A DNA stretch of 55,741 nucleotides. It comes from Ilumatobacteraceae bacterium (GTDB taxonomy: Bacteria > Actinomycetota > Acidimicrobiia > Acidimicrobiales > Ilumatobacteraceae). The notes beneath the pieces were generated by a model. That model did no database searches. It was not told the DNA's origin and was given only the letters and a program-made list of their open reading frames with translations. The position numbers were made by a program, and so were the translations under genes. Positions 41,082 to 49,726 of the stretch are shown in pieces (position 1 is the stretch's first letter; each line of letters begins with the position of its first letter). The DNA lies in the NCBI GenBank assembly GCA_025358075.1, contig JANYKU010000001.1, forward strand, positions 1-55,741, given 5' to 3'.

Positions 41082-44000
41082 GTGGGCGAGTCATTCACCC
41101 ACCTCCACGTCCACACCGAGTTCTCGATGTTGGACGGCGCGGCGCGCCTCGATGACCTCGTCGCTAAGGCGGTGGCAGATGGACAGCCGGCGCTCGGGAT
41201 CACCGACCACGGCAACATGTACGGAGTCCTCGAGTTCTTCAAGGAGTGCCGCGCCCAAGGCGTGAAGCCGGTCATCGGCACCGAGGCGTACATGGCCTAC
41301 GAGAACCGTGCGGAGCGACCGCCACGCCGAGGTCGCGTCGACGACTCCGGTGGCGATACCGAAGGCGGCAAGAAGCTCTACTACCACCTCACGCTGCTCG
41401 CCGAGAGCGACCAGGGCTACCGCAACTTGATCCAGCTGGCCAGCCTGGCGTTCATGGAGGGCTACTACTACAAGCCACGGATGGACTGGGAGTTGCTGGC
41501 CCGGTATCACGAGGGTTTGATCGCCACGACCGGATGTCTCGGTGGCCACGTTCTGCAATCACTCCTGCAGGGCGACGAAGCGGGTGCGCTCGACAAGGCC
41601 GGGCGACTGCAAGAGATCTTCGGCAAGGACAACCTGTTCGTCGAACTGCAGGATCACGGCCTGCAGGCTCAGCGCGAAACCAACCCGAAGCTGGTCGAGA
41701 TCGCTCGCAAGATCGGCGCACCGCTGATCGCCACCAACGACTCGCACTACGTGCACCGCGAGGATCACGAAGCGCACGATGCGCTGCTATGCGTCCAAAC
41801 CGGGGCGACCCTCAGCGACCCGAAGCGGTTCAAGTTCGAGGGGCAGGAGCACTACCTGAAGACTGCTGCCGAGATGCGGTACCTGTTCCGGGATCTCCCC
41901 GAGGCCTGCGACAACACGCTGTGGGTCGCCGAGCGCGCCGACGTCAACATCGAGTTCGGCAAACCGCAGCTGCCCGACTTCCCGATCCCAGAGGGCTTCA
42001 TCGATGCTGCCGCGTATCTCGACCACCTCACGTGGGAAGGCGCCAAGGTTCGTTGGGGTGCCGAGTTGTCGCCGTCCGTCGTCGAACGAGTCGCGTACGA
42101 GCTGCAGGTCATCAAGAACATGGGCTTCGCCTCGTACTTCTTGATCGTCTGGGACCTCATCAAACATGCGAAGGACCGAGGCATCCGCGTCGGTCCCGGT
42201 CGTGGCTCCGCCGCCGGATGTGCGGTTGCGTACAGCCTTCGCATCACCGATCTCGACCCGATTCGTTACGACCTGCTGTTCGAGCGGTTCTTGAACCCGA
42301 GCCGCATCTCGATGCCCGACATCGACATGGACTTCGACTCGCGTTACCGCGACGAGATGATCCGCTACGCCGCAGAGAAGTACGGCCGCGATCATGTCGC
42401 CCAGATCATCACGTTCGGCACGATCAAGGCCCGCAACGCGGTGCGTGATGCCGCTCGCGTGCTGGGCTACCCATACAGCGTCGGCGACAAGATCGCCAAG
42501 GCGATGCCACCGCTCGTGATGGGCCGCGACACGCCACTGAAGTACTGCTTCGAGCAGATCCCCAAGTACCTCGACGGCTACAAGGCTGCCAGCGAGTTGC
42601 GGGCGATGTGCGACGCCGATCCGGATGTGAAGCGGGTCGTCGACGTCGCCAAAGGCCTCGAAGGGCTGAAGCGTAGCGACGGCATCCACGCCGCCGCGGT
42701 CGTGATCACCAAGGAGCCACTCACCGCGTACCTGCCGATCCAGCGCAAACCCGAGGCCGGCGGCAAACCGGAGGATGCTCCGGTCGTCACCCAGTACGAG
42801 ATGCACGGAGTCGAGGAACTGGGTCTGTTGAAGATGGACTTCCTCGGATTGCGCAACCTCGACGTGATCACCGACACGGTCGCGATGGTTCGAGCCGTGA
42901 AGGACCCGATGTTCGATATCGATGCCGTACCGCTCGACGACCAGATGGTGTTCGACCTGCTATCACGTGGCGAGACGATGGGAGTGTTCCAGCTCGAGTC
43001 ACCGCCGATGCGGGCCCTGCTGCGCTCGTTGGCGCCGACCAGCTTCGGCGACGTCTCCGCCGTGTTGGCCCTGTATCGGCCGGGCCCCATGAGCGTCAAC
43101 ATGCACTACGACTACGCCGACCGCAAGAACGGTCGACAGGCGGTCAGCTACTTCCACGAAGATGCCGAGGAGGTGCTGGGCGACACCTACGGCCTGATGA
43201 TCTATCAGGAGAGCGTCATGCGGGTCGCTCAGAAGTTCGCTGGGTACTCGCTTGCCGAGGCCGACAACCTCCGCAAGGCCATGGGCAAGAAGTCGCGCGA
43301 GGTCATGGCCGCGGCGCGTGCCGCATTCGAGGCCGGCGCCGAACGATGCGGGTATGGGCAGGCGCTCGGCAAGCAGCTGTTCGATGTGATCGAGCGATTC
43401 GCTGACTACGCGTTCAACAAGAGCCACACCTTCGGCTACGGCCTCGTCACGTACCAGACGGCGTACCTCAAGGCGCACTATCCCGTCGAGTACTTCGCGT
43501 GTCTCTTGTCGAGCGTGAAGAGCAACCTCGACCGGGCTGCGGTCTACCTTTCCGACGCGCGCAGTGCGGGCATCAAGGTGCTCACGCCCGACATCAATCG
43601 CTCGGTCATGGACTTCGCCACGGTCGACCCGACCGAAGCCGACATCAGCGCCATCCTTCCCGCCGGCTCGCCGGGAGCGATCACGTTCGGTCTGTCGGCG
43701 ATCCGTAACGTGGGCGAGGGATTGGTGGAGCTGCTGCTCGGCGAACGCAACGCCAATGGCACGTTCCAGTCATTCCACGACTTCGCCGAGCGCGTACCCG
43801 AGCCCGTGCTCAACAAACGCACGGTGGAGTCGTTGATCAAGGCGGGGGCGTTCGACTCACTCGGTCATCCGCGACGTGGGTTGTTGATGGTCTTCGAGCA
43901 GATCATCGATGGCACCCTGGTCCGGCGTCGAGAGCGCGATCAGGGCGTGATGAGCCTCTTCGGCGATCTCGGCGGTGAACGAGTCGAGGGCTTCGACGAA

Positions 44001-44645
44001 CGGGTCAACGTTCCGGTCAACGAGTTCGACAAGAGCGACCGGTTGCGCTTCGAGAAAGAGATGCTCGGGCTGTACGTGTCGGATCATCCGCTGCTCGGCG
44101 TCGAGGCCGCGCTGCGCCGCAAGGTCGATTGCGGCATCGCCGAGGCACCCGAACGCGACGACGGTGCGGTCCTGGTGCTCGGCGGGGTGATCACCAACCT
44201 GGCCCGCAAGTTCACCAAGAAGGGCGACCAGATGGCGGTGTTCGTCCTCGAAGACCTCGACAGCTCGATCGAGGTCACCGTCTTTCCGCGGGCGTTGATC
44301 GAGCTTGGCCACAAGCTGGTCGATGACGCGATCGTCACGGTCAAGGGCCGCATCGACAAGCGCGACGAAGCCCGTGTCGGTTTCATGGCGATGGACGTCA
44401 ACATCGTCGAGGGCCTCGACTCGAATTCAGCGGCGCTGCGCCTGAAAGTGCCTTCGACCTCGCTGAACGAACTGAAGATCCACCAGATCCGAAAGATTCT
44501 TCGTGATCATCCCGGCGCATCGCCGGTGTTCCTGCACATCGGCCACGGGAAGATATTGCGCCTGGCAGACGAGTTCTGCGTCGATCTCGATCGAGCCGTC
44601 GGTGAGCTGCGGATGTTGCTCGGGCACGACGCCGTCATGCTGTAA
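41082..44645 (+). CDS. dnaE: DNA polymerase III alpha subunit
   Basis: This 1187-residue replicative polymerase subunit has the N-terminal PHP domain HLHVHTEFSMLDGAARLDDL with intact His residues, suggesting active proofreading as in mycobacterial DnaE1. Catalytic Asp are in GRGSAAGCAVAYSL and PDIDMDFDSRYRDEMI. GIHAAAVVIT and the helix-hairpin-helix and OB-fold regions follow (GGVITNLARKFTKKGDQMAV). The length is the usual one for the DnaE1 type. A GTG start with AGGGAGGT about ten bases upstream is used. Confidence 0.96.
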   Translation: MGESFTHLHVHTEFSMLDGAARLDDLVAKAVADGQPALGITDHGNMYGVLEFFKECRAQGVKPVIGTEAYMAYENRAERPPRRGRVDDSGGDTEGGKKLYYHLTLLAESDQGYRNLIQLASLAFMEGYYYKPRMDWELLARYHEGLIATTGCLGGHVLQSLLQGDEAGALDKAGRLQEIFGKDNLFVELQDHGLQAQRETNPKLVEIARKIGAPLIATNDSHYVHREDHEAHDALLCVQTGATLSDPKRFKFEGQEHYLKTAAEMRYLFRDLPEACDNTLWVAERADVNIEFGKPQLPDFPIPEGFIDAAAYLDHLTWEGAKVRWGAELSPSVVERVAYELQVIKNMGFASYFLIVWDLIKHAKDRGIRVGPGRGSAAGCAVAYSLRITDLDPIRYDLLFERFLNPSRISMPDIDMDFDSRYRDEMIRYAAEKYGRDHVAQIITFGTIKARNAVRDAARVLGYPYSVGDKIAKAMPPLVMGRDTPLKYCFEQIPKYLDGYKAASELRAMCDADPDVKRVVDVAKGLEGLKRSDGIHAAAVVITKEPLTAYLPIQRKPEAGGKPEDAPVVTQYEMHGVEELGLLKMDFLGLRNLDVITDTVAMVRAVKDPMFDIDAVPLDDQMVFDLLSRGETMGVFQLESPPMRALLRSLAPTSFGDVSAVLALYRPGPMSVNMHYDYADRKNGRQAVSYFHEDAEEVLGDTYGLMIYQESVMRVAQKFAGYSLAEADNLRKAMGKKSREVMAAARAAFEAGAERCGYGQALGKQLFDVIERFADYAFNKSHTFGYGLVTYQTAYLKAHYPVEYFACLLSSVKSNLDRAAVYLSDARSAGIKVLTPDINRSVMDFATVDPTEADISAILPAGSPGAITFGLSAIRNVGEGLVELLLGERNANGTFQSFHDFAERVPEPVLNKRTVESLIKAGAFDSLGHPRRGLLMVFEQIIDGTLVRRRERDQGVMSLFGDLGGERVEGFDERVNVPVNEFDKSDRLRFEKEMLGLYVSDHPLLGVEAALRRKVDCGIAEAPERDDGAVLVLGGVITNLARKFTKKGDQMAVFVLEDLDSSIEVTVFPRALIELGHKLVDDAIVTVKGRIDKRDEARVGFMAMDVNIVEGLDSNSAALRLKVPSTSLNELKIHQIRKILRDHPGASPVFLHIGHGKILRLADEFCVDLDRAVGELRMLLGHDAVML

Positions 44646-44722
44646 TAATCGTCCGCCTTTTCGAAATCACCGATTTTCTGGCACAATAGAGACCTCGCAC
44701 GACGACATGGGAGCTCAAACGC

Positions 44723-45379
44723 ATGCCAATCCAGGTGGAAACCAGGGACTGTGCAGCGCTCACCGACGCTGATCTCGATGAAATGGCGTCCATGGGAGGC
44801 GCATTCGACATCGGAGTGTTGTCGAAGGCCAAAGAGGATTGGGTACTTTGCACGACCGCCCGGATCGACGAGAAGCTGCACGGCTGCACGTTCTCGACGC
44901 TGGAGCGCATCGGCGGTACGCCGTGTGTGCTGATCGGTTTGATGAGTGTGAAGCGCACCAGCAAGCGTGACCAGGTGTTGAAGGGTCTCATGGGCGAGGC
45001 ATTCCACCGGGCGTTGATGGCGTTCCCCGACGAAGACGTGGTCATCGGCTCGCGGTTCGTCGTGGTCGACTCGCTGGAGGCGTTCAAGCAGGTCGACGAG
45101 CTCATTCCCCGCCCCGGTCACCGAGCCGTCGGCGAAGAGCGGGCGTGGGGCCGGCGTCTGGCCAAGCGGTTCGGGGTCGACTCGAGCTACGACGAGCAGT
45201 CGTTCATCGTCAAGTCCCACGGTCAGAGCGGGTTTCTCGATCACGAGACCCTGAAGCCCGACAAGATCAAGCCCGAGCTCGTTGCATTGTTCACCGCGGT
45301 CAACCCCAAGAAGGGTGGCTCGCTGGTGGTGCACGGCTGGGTGATGGCGGAGGATCTGCTCAAGCTGGGCGCCCGCTGA
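44723..45379 (+). CDS. Conserved protein of unknown function
   Basis: This 218-residue soluble protein has no signal peptide or membrane helix. It is acidic at its N-terminus (DLDEMASMGGAFDIGVLSKA), has a mixed alpha/beta central part (DWVLCTTARIDEKLHGCTFS and CVLIGLMSVKR), and a C-terminus with FGVDSSYDEQSFIVKSHGQS. GGGAG ten bases before the ATG supports the start. It follows dnaE by 77 bases and abuts the nitroreductase. I do not recognise the family. The layout resembles an acyltransferase-like fold only loosely, so no function is given. Confidence 0.75.
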   Translation: MPIQVETRDCAALTDADLDEMASMGGAFDIGVLSKAKEDWVLCTTARIDEKLHGCTFSTLERIGGTPCVLIGLMSVKRTSKRDQVLKGLMGEAFHRALMAFPDEDVVIGSRFVVVDSLEAFKQVDELIPRPGHRAVGEERAWGRRLAKRFGVDSSYDEQSFIVKSHGQSGFLDHETLKPDKIKPELVALFTAVNPKKGGSLVVHGWVMAEDLLKLGAR

Positions 45380-45987
45380 CGAGCGAGTTCGCCACCGTCG
45401 AGGCGGTCATCCGCCGCCGTCGGATGACGCGCGAATTCAGCGATGCCCCGCTCGATCCTGACGTCGTCGCCAAGCTGGTCGACACGGCTCGCCGAGCCCC
45501 GTCCGCGGGCTATAGCCAGGGTGTGCACTTCGTCGTGCTCACCGGCGACGCTGTGGCGGCGTTCTGGAAGCACACCGATGCCGAGGCATGGTTCGCCAGC
45601 ACCCGAGAGGGCGTGCTCAAGGCTCCCGTGATGGTGCTGCCGGTGGCCGATCCCGACGCCTACACCTCGCGGTATGCCGAGTCCGACAAGGCCGGCCACG
45701 GGCTGGAGATCGCTGCCAACTGGCCGGTGCCATTCTGGTTGACCGACACGGCCATGGCGGTGCAGAACCTGCTGTTGCTGGCCGAAGCCAAAGGCCTGGG
45801 CGCGTTGTACTTCGGCATCTTCCGCAACGTCGATGTGCTGTTCGCCGACCTGGGCATCCCACCGAACATGCTCAACGTCGGTGTGGTCGCCCTGGGCCAT
45901 CGGGCGCCGATCGACCGGCCCAGTGGCTCGGCAACCACCCGCCGGCGACGACCGACCGCAGAGGTTGTCCATGACAACCATTGGTGA
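45376..45987 (+). CDS. Nitroreductase-family flavoprotein
   Basis: This FMN-dependent oxidoreductase is about 203 residues long. FATVEAVIRRRRMTREFSD with RRAPSAGYSQGVHFVVL is the FMN-binding start of the family, and TDTAMAVQNLLLLAEAKGLG and VGVVALGHRAP are conserved further on. The start is unresolved. The first ATG (45424) would cut off the conserved first helix. The only upstream option in the correct gap is CTG 45376, which overlaps the previous stop (CTGA). No ATG, GTG or TTG is available there. It is probably translationally coupled to the unknown gene before it. Confidence 0.8.
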   Translation: MTSEFATVEAVIRRRRMTREFSDAPLDPDVVAKLVDTARRAPSAGYSQGVHFVVLTGDAVAAFWKHTDAEAWFASTREGVLKAPVMVLPVADPDAYTSRYAESDKAGHGLEIAANWPVPFWLTDTAMAVQNLLLLAEAKGLGALYFGIFRNVDVLFADLGIPPNMLNVGVVALGHRAPIDRPSGSATTRRRRPTAEVVHDNHW

Positions 45988-45989
45988 AC

Positions 45990-45995
45990 TATGGT
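45990..45995 (+). promoter_or_regulatory. Leaderless -10 box (TATGGT) for the DUF35/thiolase pair
   Basis: TATGGT ends seven bases before ATG 46003. The in-frame ATG at 45991 is part of this box, so 46003 is the preferred start. Confidence 0.45.
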
Positions 45996-46002
45996 CCGGC
46001 CG

Positions 46003-46395
46003 ATGACACCGCAGGTCCCGCTGGTCGACTACTTGTCGCTCGGTGAACATCCCCATCTCGTCGCCCATCAATGCAGCGGCTGCGGTGCCCGGTACTTCGA
46101 TCGGCGCAACGGATGTGCGAACTGCGGCGGTACCACCTTCGGCAGCGCCGAGGTGGCGACCGACGGAGAGGTCCGATCATTCACGATCGTCACCTTCGCT
46201 GCGCCAGGGGTGCCCGTGCCCTTCGTCTCGGCGATCGTCGACTGCGACGGCACCAGCGTGCGTGCCAACCTGATCAACGTCGAGCCGAGCCCTGAGCTCG
46301 TCACCCTCGGGATGAAGGTGCGATTGGCGACCTACTCACTGGGCATCGACGACAACGGCACGGAAGCAATCGGCTTTGGGTTCGAGCCTTCCTGA
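46003..46395 (+). CDS. DUF35 OB-fold/zinc-ribbon acyl-CoA-associated protein
   Basis: This 130-residue protein has a rubredoxin-like zinc ribbon at its N-terminus (CSGCGARYFDRRNGCANCGG, two CXXC pairs). An OB-fold follows (VRSFTIVTFAAPGVPVPFVS and GMKVRLATYSLG). DUF35 proteins form complexes with thiolase-like enzymes and channel CoA esters, as in archaeal HMG-CoA synthase/thiolase and mycobacterial steroid side-chain enzymes. The thiolase-like gene follows 27 bases later. The start at 46003 is chosen because of the overlapping -10 box. Confidence 0.85.
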   Translation: MTPQVPLVDYLSLGEHPHLVAHQCSGCGARYFDRRNGCANCGGTTFGSAEVATDGEVRSFTIVTFAAPGVPVPFVSAIVDCDGTSVRANLINVEPSPELVTLGMKVRLATYSLGIDDNGTEAIGFGFEPS

Positions 46396-46422
46396 CCGAC
46401 CCAACAACTGAATGGAGCAGCG

Positions 46423-47628
46423 ATGAGCGACGACATCTGGATCCTCGGCATCAAGATGACCAAGTTCGGCAAGCATCCGGACAAAGACACCGTCGACCTC
46501 GCGTCCGAGGCGGCACTCGCCGCGCTGGCCGACGGCGGGGTCACGATGAAGGACATGGGCGTGCTTGCCGCGGGATGCCTCATGCAGGCCAGCGCCGGGA
46601 TCGGCCAGCAACTCCAGAAGCAGATCGGGCAGACCGGGATTCCCGTGTACAACGTGGCCAATGCCTGTGCCACCGGTGCAACGGCGTTGCGCACGGTGAT
46701 CATGGCGGTCAAGGCCGGGGAGTGCGACATGGGACTCGCCGTGGGCGTCGAGAAGCTCGCCGGCGCCGGGTTGTTGGGTGGGGGAGGCCGGGCCAAGAGC
46801 GACGCCAAGACGTGGACGCCGTCCGGTCGCTACGGGGCTGTTGCCACCACGGACGGCCGGATCGGCACCGACGCCATGCCCGGGGTGTTCGCCCAAGTCG
46901 GCATGGAATACGGCCATCGGTACGGGGGCGCCAGCTTCGAGTTGTTCGCCCGGATCAGTGAGAAGAACCATGCGCACTCGACGCTCAACCCACTGGCCGC
47001 GTATTCGAAGCGGTTCACCCTCGACGAGATCATGAACGACATGATGATCGCCTACCCCAACACGCGGCCGATGTGTTCGGCCAACTGCGACGGCGCGGCC
47101 GCCGCAGTGGTGGTCAGCGACGCCAAGCTGAAGACACTGTCGCTCGAACAGCAGCGTCGAGCGATCAAGGTCTCTGCATCCGTGCTCACCACCGACCCGT
47201 GGCAAGAGGCTTGTCAGGTACTTCCCGACGTCAACACGCTCACGCGCAATGCCGCCACGACCGCCTACGAGAAGGCGGGCATCGGGCCGGAAGACCTCGA
47301 CCTCGTCGAACTGCACGACTGCTTCGCAACCGCCGAGCTGGTGCATTACGACAACCTCATGCTCTGTCCCGAGGGTGGCGCCGTCGACTTCTTCGAGTCG
47401 GGAGCGTCGTGGCGAGACGGCTCGACGCCGGTCAACGTGTCCGGTGGCCTGCAATCCAAAGGCCACCCGATCGCCGCCACCGGCATCGCCAACATCTGGG
47501 AGATCTGCCATCACCTCCGCGGTGAGGCCGGTGATCGCCAGATCCCCGGCGCCAAGGTCGGCCTCGCCCACGTCATCGGCCTCGGTTCGGCCTGCGGAGT
47601 CCACATCCTGGAGAAGGCCGCCGCCTGA
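46423..47628 (+). CDS. Thiolase-family protein (SCP2-type), DUF35 partner
   Basis: This 401-residue thiolase-like enzyme keeps the nucleophilic Cys (C82 in NACATGATALR), the second motif ELHDCFATAELVHYDN, and the His motif GGLQSKGHPIAATGIA. GLGSACGVHIL lies near the C-terminus. The Cys argues for a condensing or cleaving thiolase rather than a DUF35-partnered aldolase of the Ltp2 type. The DUF35-thiolase operon suggests a two-subunit enzyme acting on a specific acyl-CoA, perhaps in lipid or sterol breakdown. GGAGCAG precedes the ATG. Confidence 0.85.
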   Translation: MSDDIWILGIKMTKFGKHPDKDTVDLASEAALAALADGGVTMKDMGVLAAGCLMQASAGIGQQLQKQIGQTGIPVYNVANACATGATALRTVIMAVKAGECDMGLAVGVEKLAGAGLLGGGGRAKSDAKTWTPSGRYGAVATTDGRIGTDAMPGVFAQVGMEYGHRYGGASFELFARISEKNHAHSTLNPLAAYSKRFTLDEIMNDMMIAYPNTRPMCSANCDGAAAAVVVSDAKLKTLSLEQQRRAIKVSASVLTTDPWQEACQVLPDVNTLTRNAATTAYEKAGIGPEDLDLVELHDCFATAELVHYDNLMLCPEGGAVDFFESGASWRDGSTPVNVSGGLQSKGHPIAATGIANIWEICHHLRGEAGDRQIPGAKVGLAHVIGLGSACGVHILEKAAA

Positions 47629-47695
47629 CCGCCCTCCACCTCGAACTTTGTCGCTCCCAACGGCCTCGACGTGGTGCGCGCGACAAGGAGGGCGG
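47629..47695. terminator. Candidate bidirectional terminator between convergent genes
   Basis: CCGCCCTCC (47629-47637) plus TTGTCGC (47648-47654) pair with the continuous right arm GCGACAAGGAGGGCGG (47680-47695). The result is a 16-bp stem with a 10-base bulge on the left arm. It fills the gap between the convergent thiolase and thioredoxin-fold genes. It lacks a T-run, as is common in high-GC actinobacteria. Confidence 0.5.
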
Positions 47696-47700
47696 GGGTA

Positions 47701-49692
47701 TCAGTTGCTGCCGAGTTGGGCGAGCAGGGCTTCCACCGAGTCGACCGGGATCTGACAGACGTAGTGCTGGCACACGTAGGCAAACCCGGCGGCTCGCCCC
47801 TCCCACAGCGGTGAGTCGTACGGCTTGCCCCAGGCCAGCACGCTGTTCGGGAGCCAATGCGTTCGCACGGCACGAACGAGATCGGGGCGATCGCCGACGA
47901 TCACGATCTCGGTGATCCCGCCGGTGACGAGGTCGACGGCCACCAGGGCGTTGGAGAACGCCGACGGGGCTTGCGGCATGACTCGACCGAGTAAGCGCAG
48001 GATCTGTTCGGCGTGGTTCGAGAAGCGTGCCTCACCGGCGAGCGCGCCGAGGCGCAGCAGCCCGACCGCGGCAATCGAGTTGGCAGATGGCGTGGCGTTG
48101 TCCATCAAGTCCTTCTGCCGGGCAACGAGTTGCTCTGCATCGTCGGCGATGGAGAACAGGCCGCCGTTGTCGACGTCCCAGAAGTGATCGAGCATCGTGT
48201 CGGCAACATCGCTTGCGTGTCGGATCCACGTTCCGTCGCCGGTTGCCTCGGCGAGTCTGGTAAAGCCATCGATCAGCGCGGCGTGGTCGGCGGCCAGTGC
48301 CGCGTGACGCGCCTGCGGAACACCGTCGGCCTGCCACGAGCGGTGCCAACGATCGTCGTCGCCGCGGAGGTTGGCGACGAGGAAGCGGCCGTTGGTGATC
48401 GCTGCATCGAGCCAATCGGAGCGATCGAGGGCCGCGGAAGCGTCGGCCAACGACGCCAGCATCAGTCCGTTCCACTCGGTCAGCACCTTGTCGTCGAGCC
48501 CCGGGCGGCGACGTTCGCTGCGAGCCTGGAACAGCCGCTGCCTCGCTGCCTCGATCTCGGGCGGCCGCAGCAACTCGCCGCGGTGGTTCAAGCGAGAAGG
48601 GATCGTGCGGCCCTCGAAGTTGCCGGCCTCGGTGAACTCGTACCACTCGATGGCGGCTGCGGCATCCGCGCCGAGCACCTCGGTGACTTCTTCGGCGGTC
48701 CAGGTGTGGAACAGGCCCTCATGCCCGTGGCCGTGCTCGTCGGGTGAATCCGCATCCTCGGCCGAGTAGAACCCGCCCAACGGATGGCGAAGTTCCCGCA
48801 GTACGTACTCGATCGTCTCCTCGACGACCTGCTTCCAACGCGGCTCGCCGAACACCAGGTAGGCATGCAGGTACACGCGAATCATTAGCGCTTGGTCGTA
48901 CAGCATCTTCTCGAAGTGGGGCACCAGCCATTGCTCGTCGACCGAATAGCGGGCGAAGCCACCGCCGATGTGGTCGTACACGCCACCGCTGGCCATCGCA
49001 TCGAGCGAGGTCGTCACGATCGTGCGAGCGTCGTCTTGTGGCAGGCGCATGTAGGCACGCAGCACCAGATCGAGGCTCATCGTCGACGGGAACTTCGGTG
49101 CAGTGCCGAACCCGCCCCACGCCGCGTCGAACGAACCGGCGAGTTGCTGCAGCGCCTGGTTGAGGGCGGCGATGCCGGGCAGATCGGACGCCGGCTCGAT
49201 CTCGGCGGTGCGCCTGATCGCCGTTGTCAGTGCATCGACGTTCTGGCGGACGTCTTCGGGGCGGTTGACCCACACGTCGTCGATCGCTGCCATCAGGTTC
49301 AAGAAGTTGGGCTTCGGGAAATAGGTGCCGCCATAGAACGGATGACCATCGGGAGTGAGGAACACCGTCATCGGCCACCCACCGCGACCGCTCATCGCCT
49401 GCACCGCGTCCATGTAGATGGAGTCGACATCGGGCCGTTCCTCGCGGTCGACCTTGATGTTGACGAATCGACGGTTCATCTCGGCGGCGACGTCGTCGTC
49501 CTCGAAACACTCGTGAGCCATCACGTGGCACCAGTGGCATGCCGAGTAGCCGACCGACAGCAGGATCGGCACGTTGCGCTCGGTCGCTGCGGCGAACGCC
49601 TCGGGCCCCCACGGGTACCAATCGACCGGGTTTGCCGCGTGCTGGCGCAGGTACGGGCTGGTTTCCTGGGCGAGCCGGTTGGTGGCGGTCAT
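47701..49692 (-). CDS. DUF255/SPATA20-like protein with thioredoxin-fold domain
   Basis: This 663-residue protein has an N-terminal thioredoxin-like domain, starting [20 protein letters not shown] and with the CXXC-type active site C52-H-W-C55 in [15 protein letters not shown] long (alpha/alpha)6-barrel domain similar to N-acylglucosamine 2-epimerases follows ([52 protein letters not shown]). The family (YyaL) is found from bacteria to mammals and its activity is not established. The gene seems monocistronic, with a leaderless start. Confidence 0.9.
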   Translation of the reverse strand: MTATNRLAQETSPYLRQHAANPVDWYPWGPEAFAAATERNVPILLSVGYSACHWCHVMAHECFEDDDVAAEMNRRFVNIKVDREERPDVDSIYMDAVQAMSGRGGWPMTVFLTPDGHPFYGGTYFPKPNFLNLMAAIDDVWVNRPEDVRQNVDALTTAIRRTAEIEPASDLPGIAALNQALQQLAGSFDAAWGGFGTAPKFPSTMSLDLVLRAYMRLPQDDARTIVTTSLDAMASGGVYDHIGGGFARYSVDEQWLVPHFEKMLYDQALMIRVYLHAYLVFGEPRWKQVVEETIEYVLRELRHPLGGFYSAEDADSPDEHGHGHEGLFHTWTAEEVTEVLGADAAAAIEWYEFTEAGNFEGRTIPSRLNHRGELLRPPEIEAARQRLFQARSERRRPGLDDKVLTEWNGLMLASLADASAALDRSDWLDAAITNGRFLVANLRGDDDRWHRSWQADGVPQARHAALAADHAALIDGFTRLAEATGDGTWIRHASDVADTMLDHFWDVDNGGLFSIADDAEQLVARQKDLMDNATPSANSIAAVGLLRLGALAGEARFSNHAEQILRLLGRVMPQAPSAFSNALVAVDLVTGGITEIVIVGDRPDLVRAVRTHWLPNSVLAWGKPYDSPLWEGRAAGFAYVCQHYVCQIPVDSVEALLAQLGSN

Positions 49693-49698
49693 GGGCTC

Positions 49699-49704
49699 AC
49701 GGTA
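49699..49704 (-). promoter_or_regulatory. Leaderless -10 box (TACCGT) for the SPATA20-like gene
   Basis: TACCGT on the minus strand ends six bases before ATG 49692, with no ribosome site between. Confidence 0.45.
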
Positions 49705-49726
49705 CCGCTGCGCTGCTCAGCGCGTC

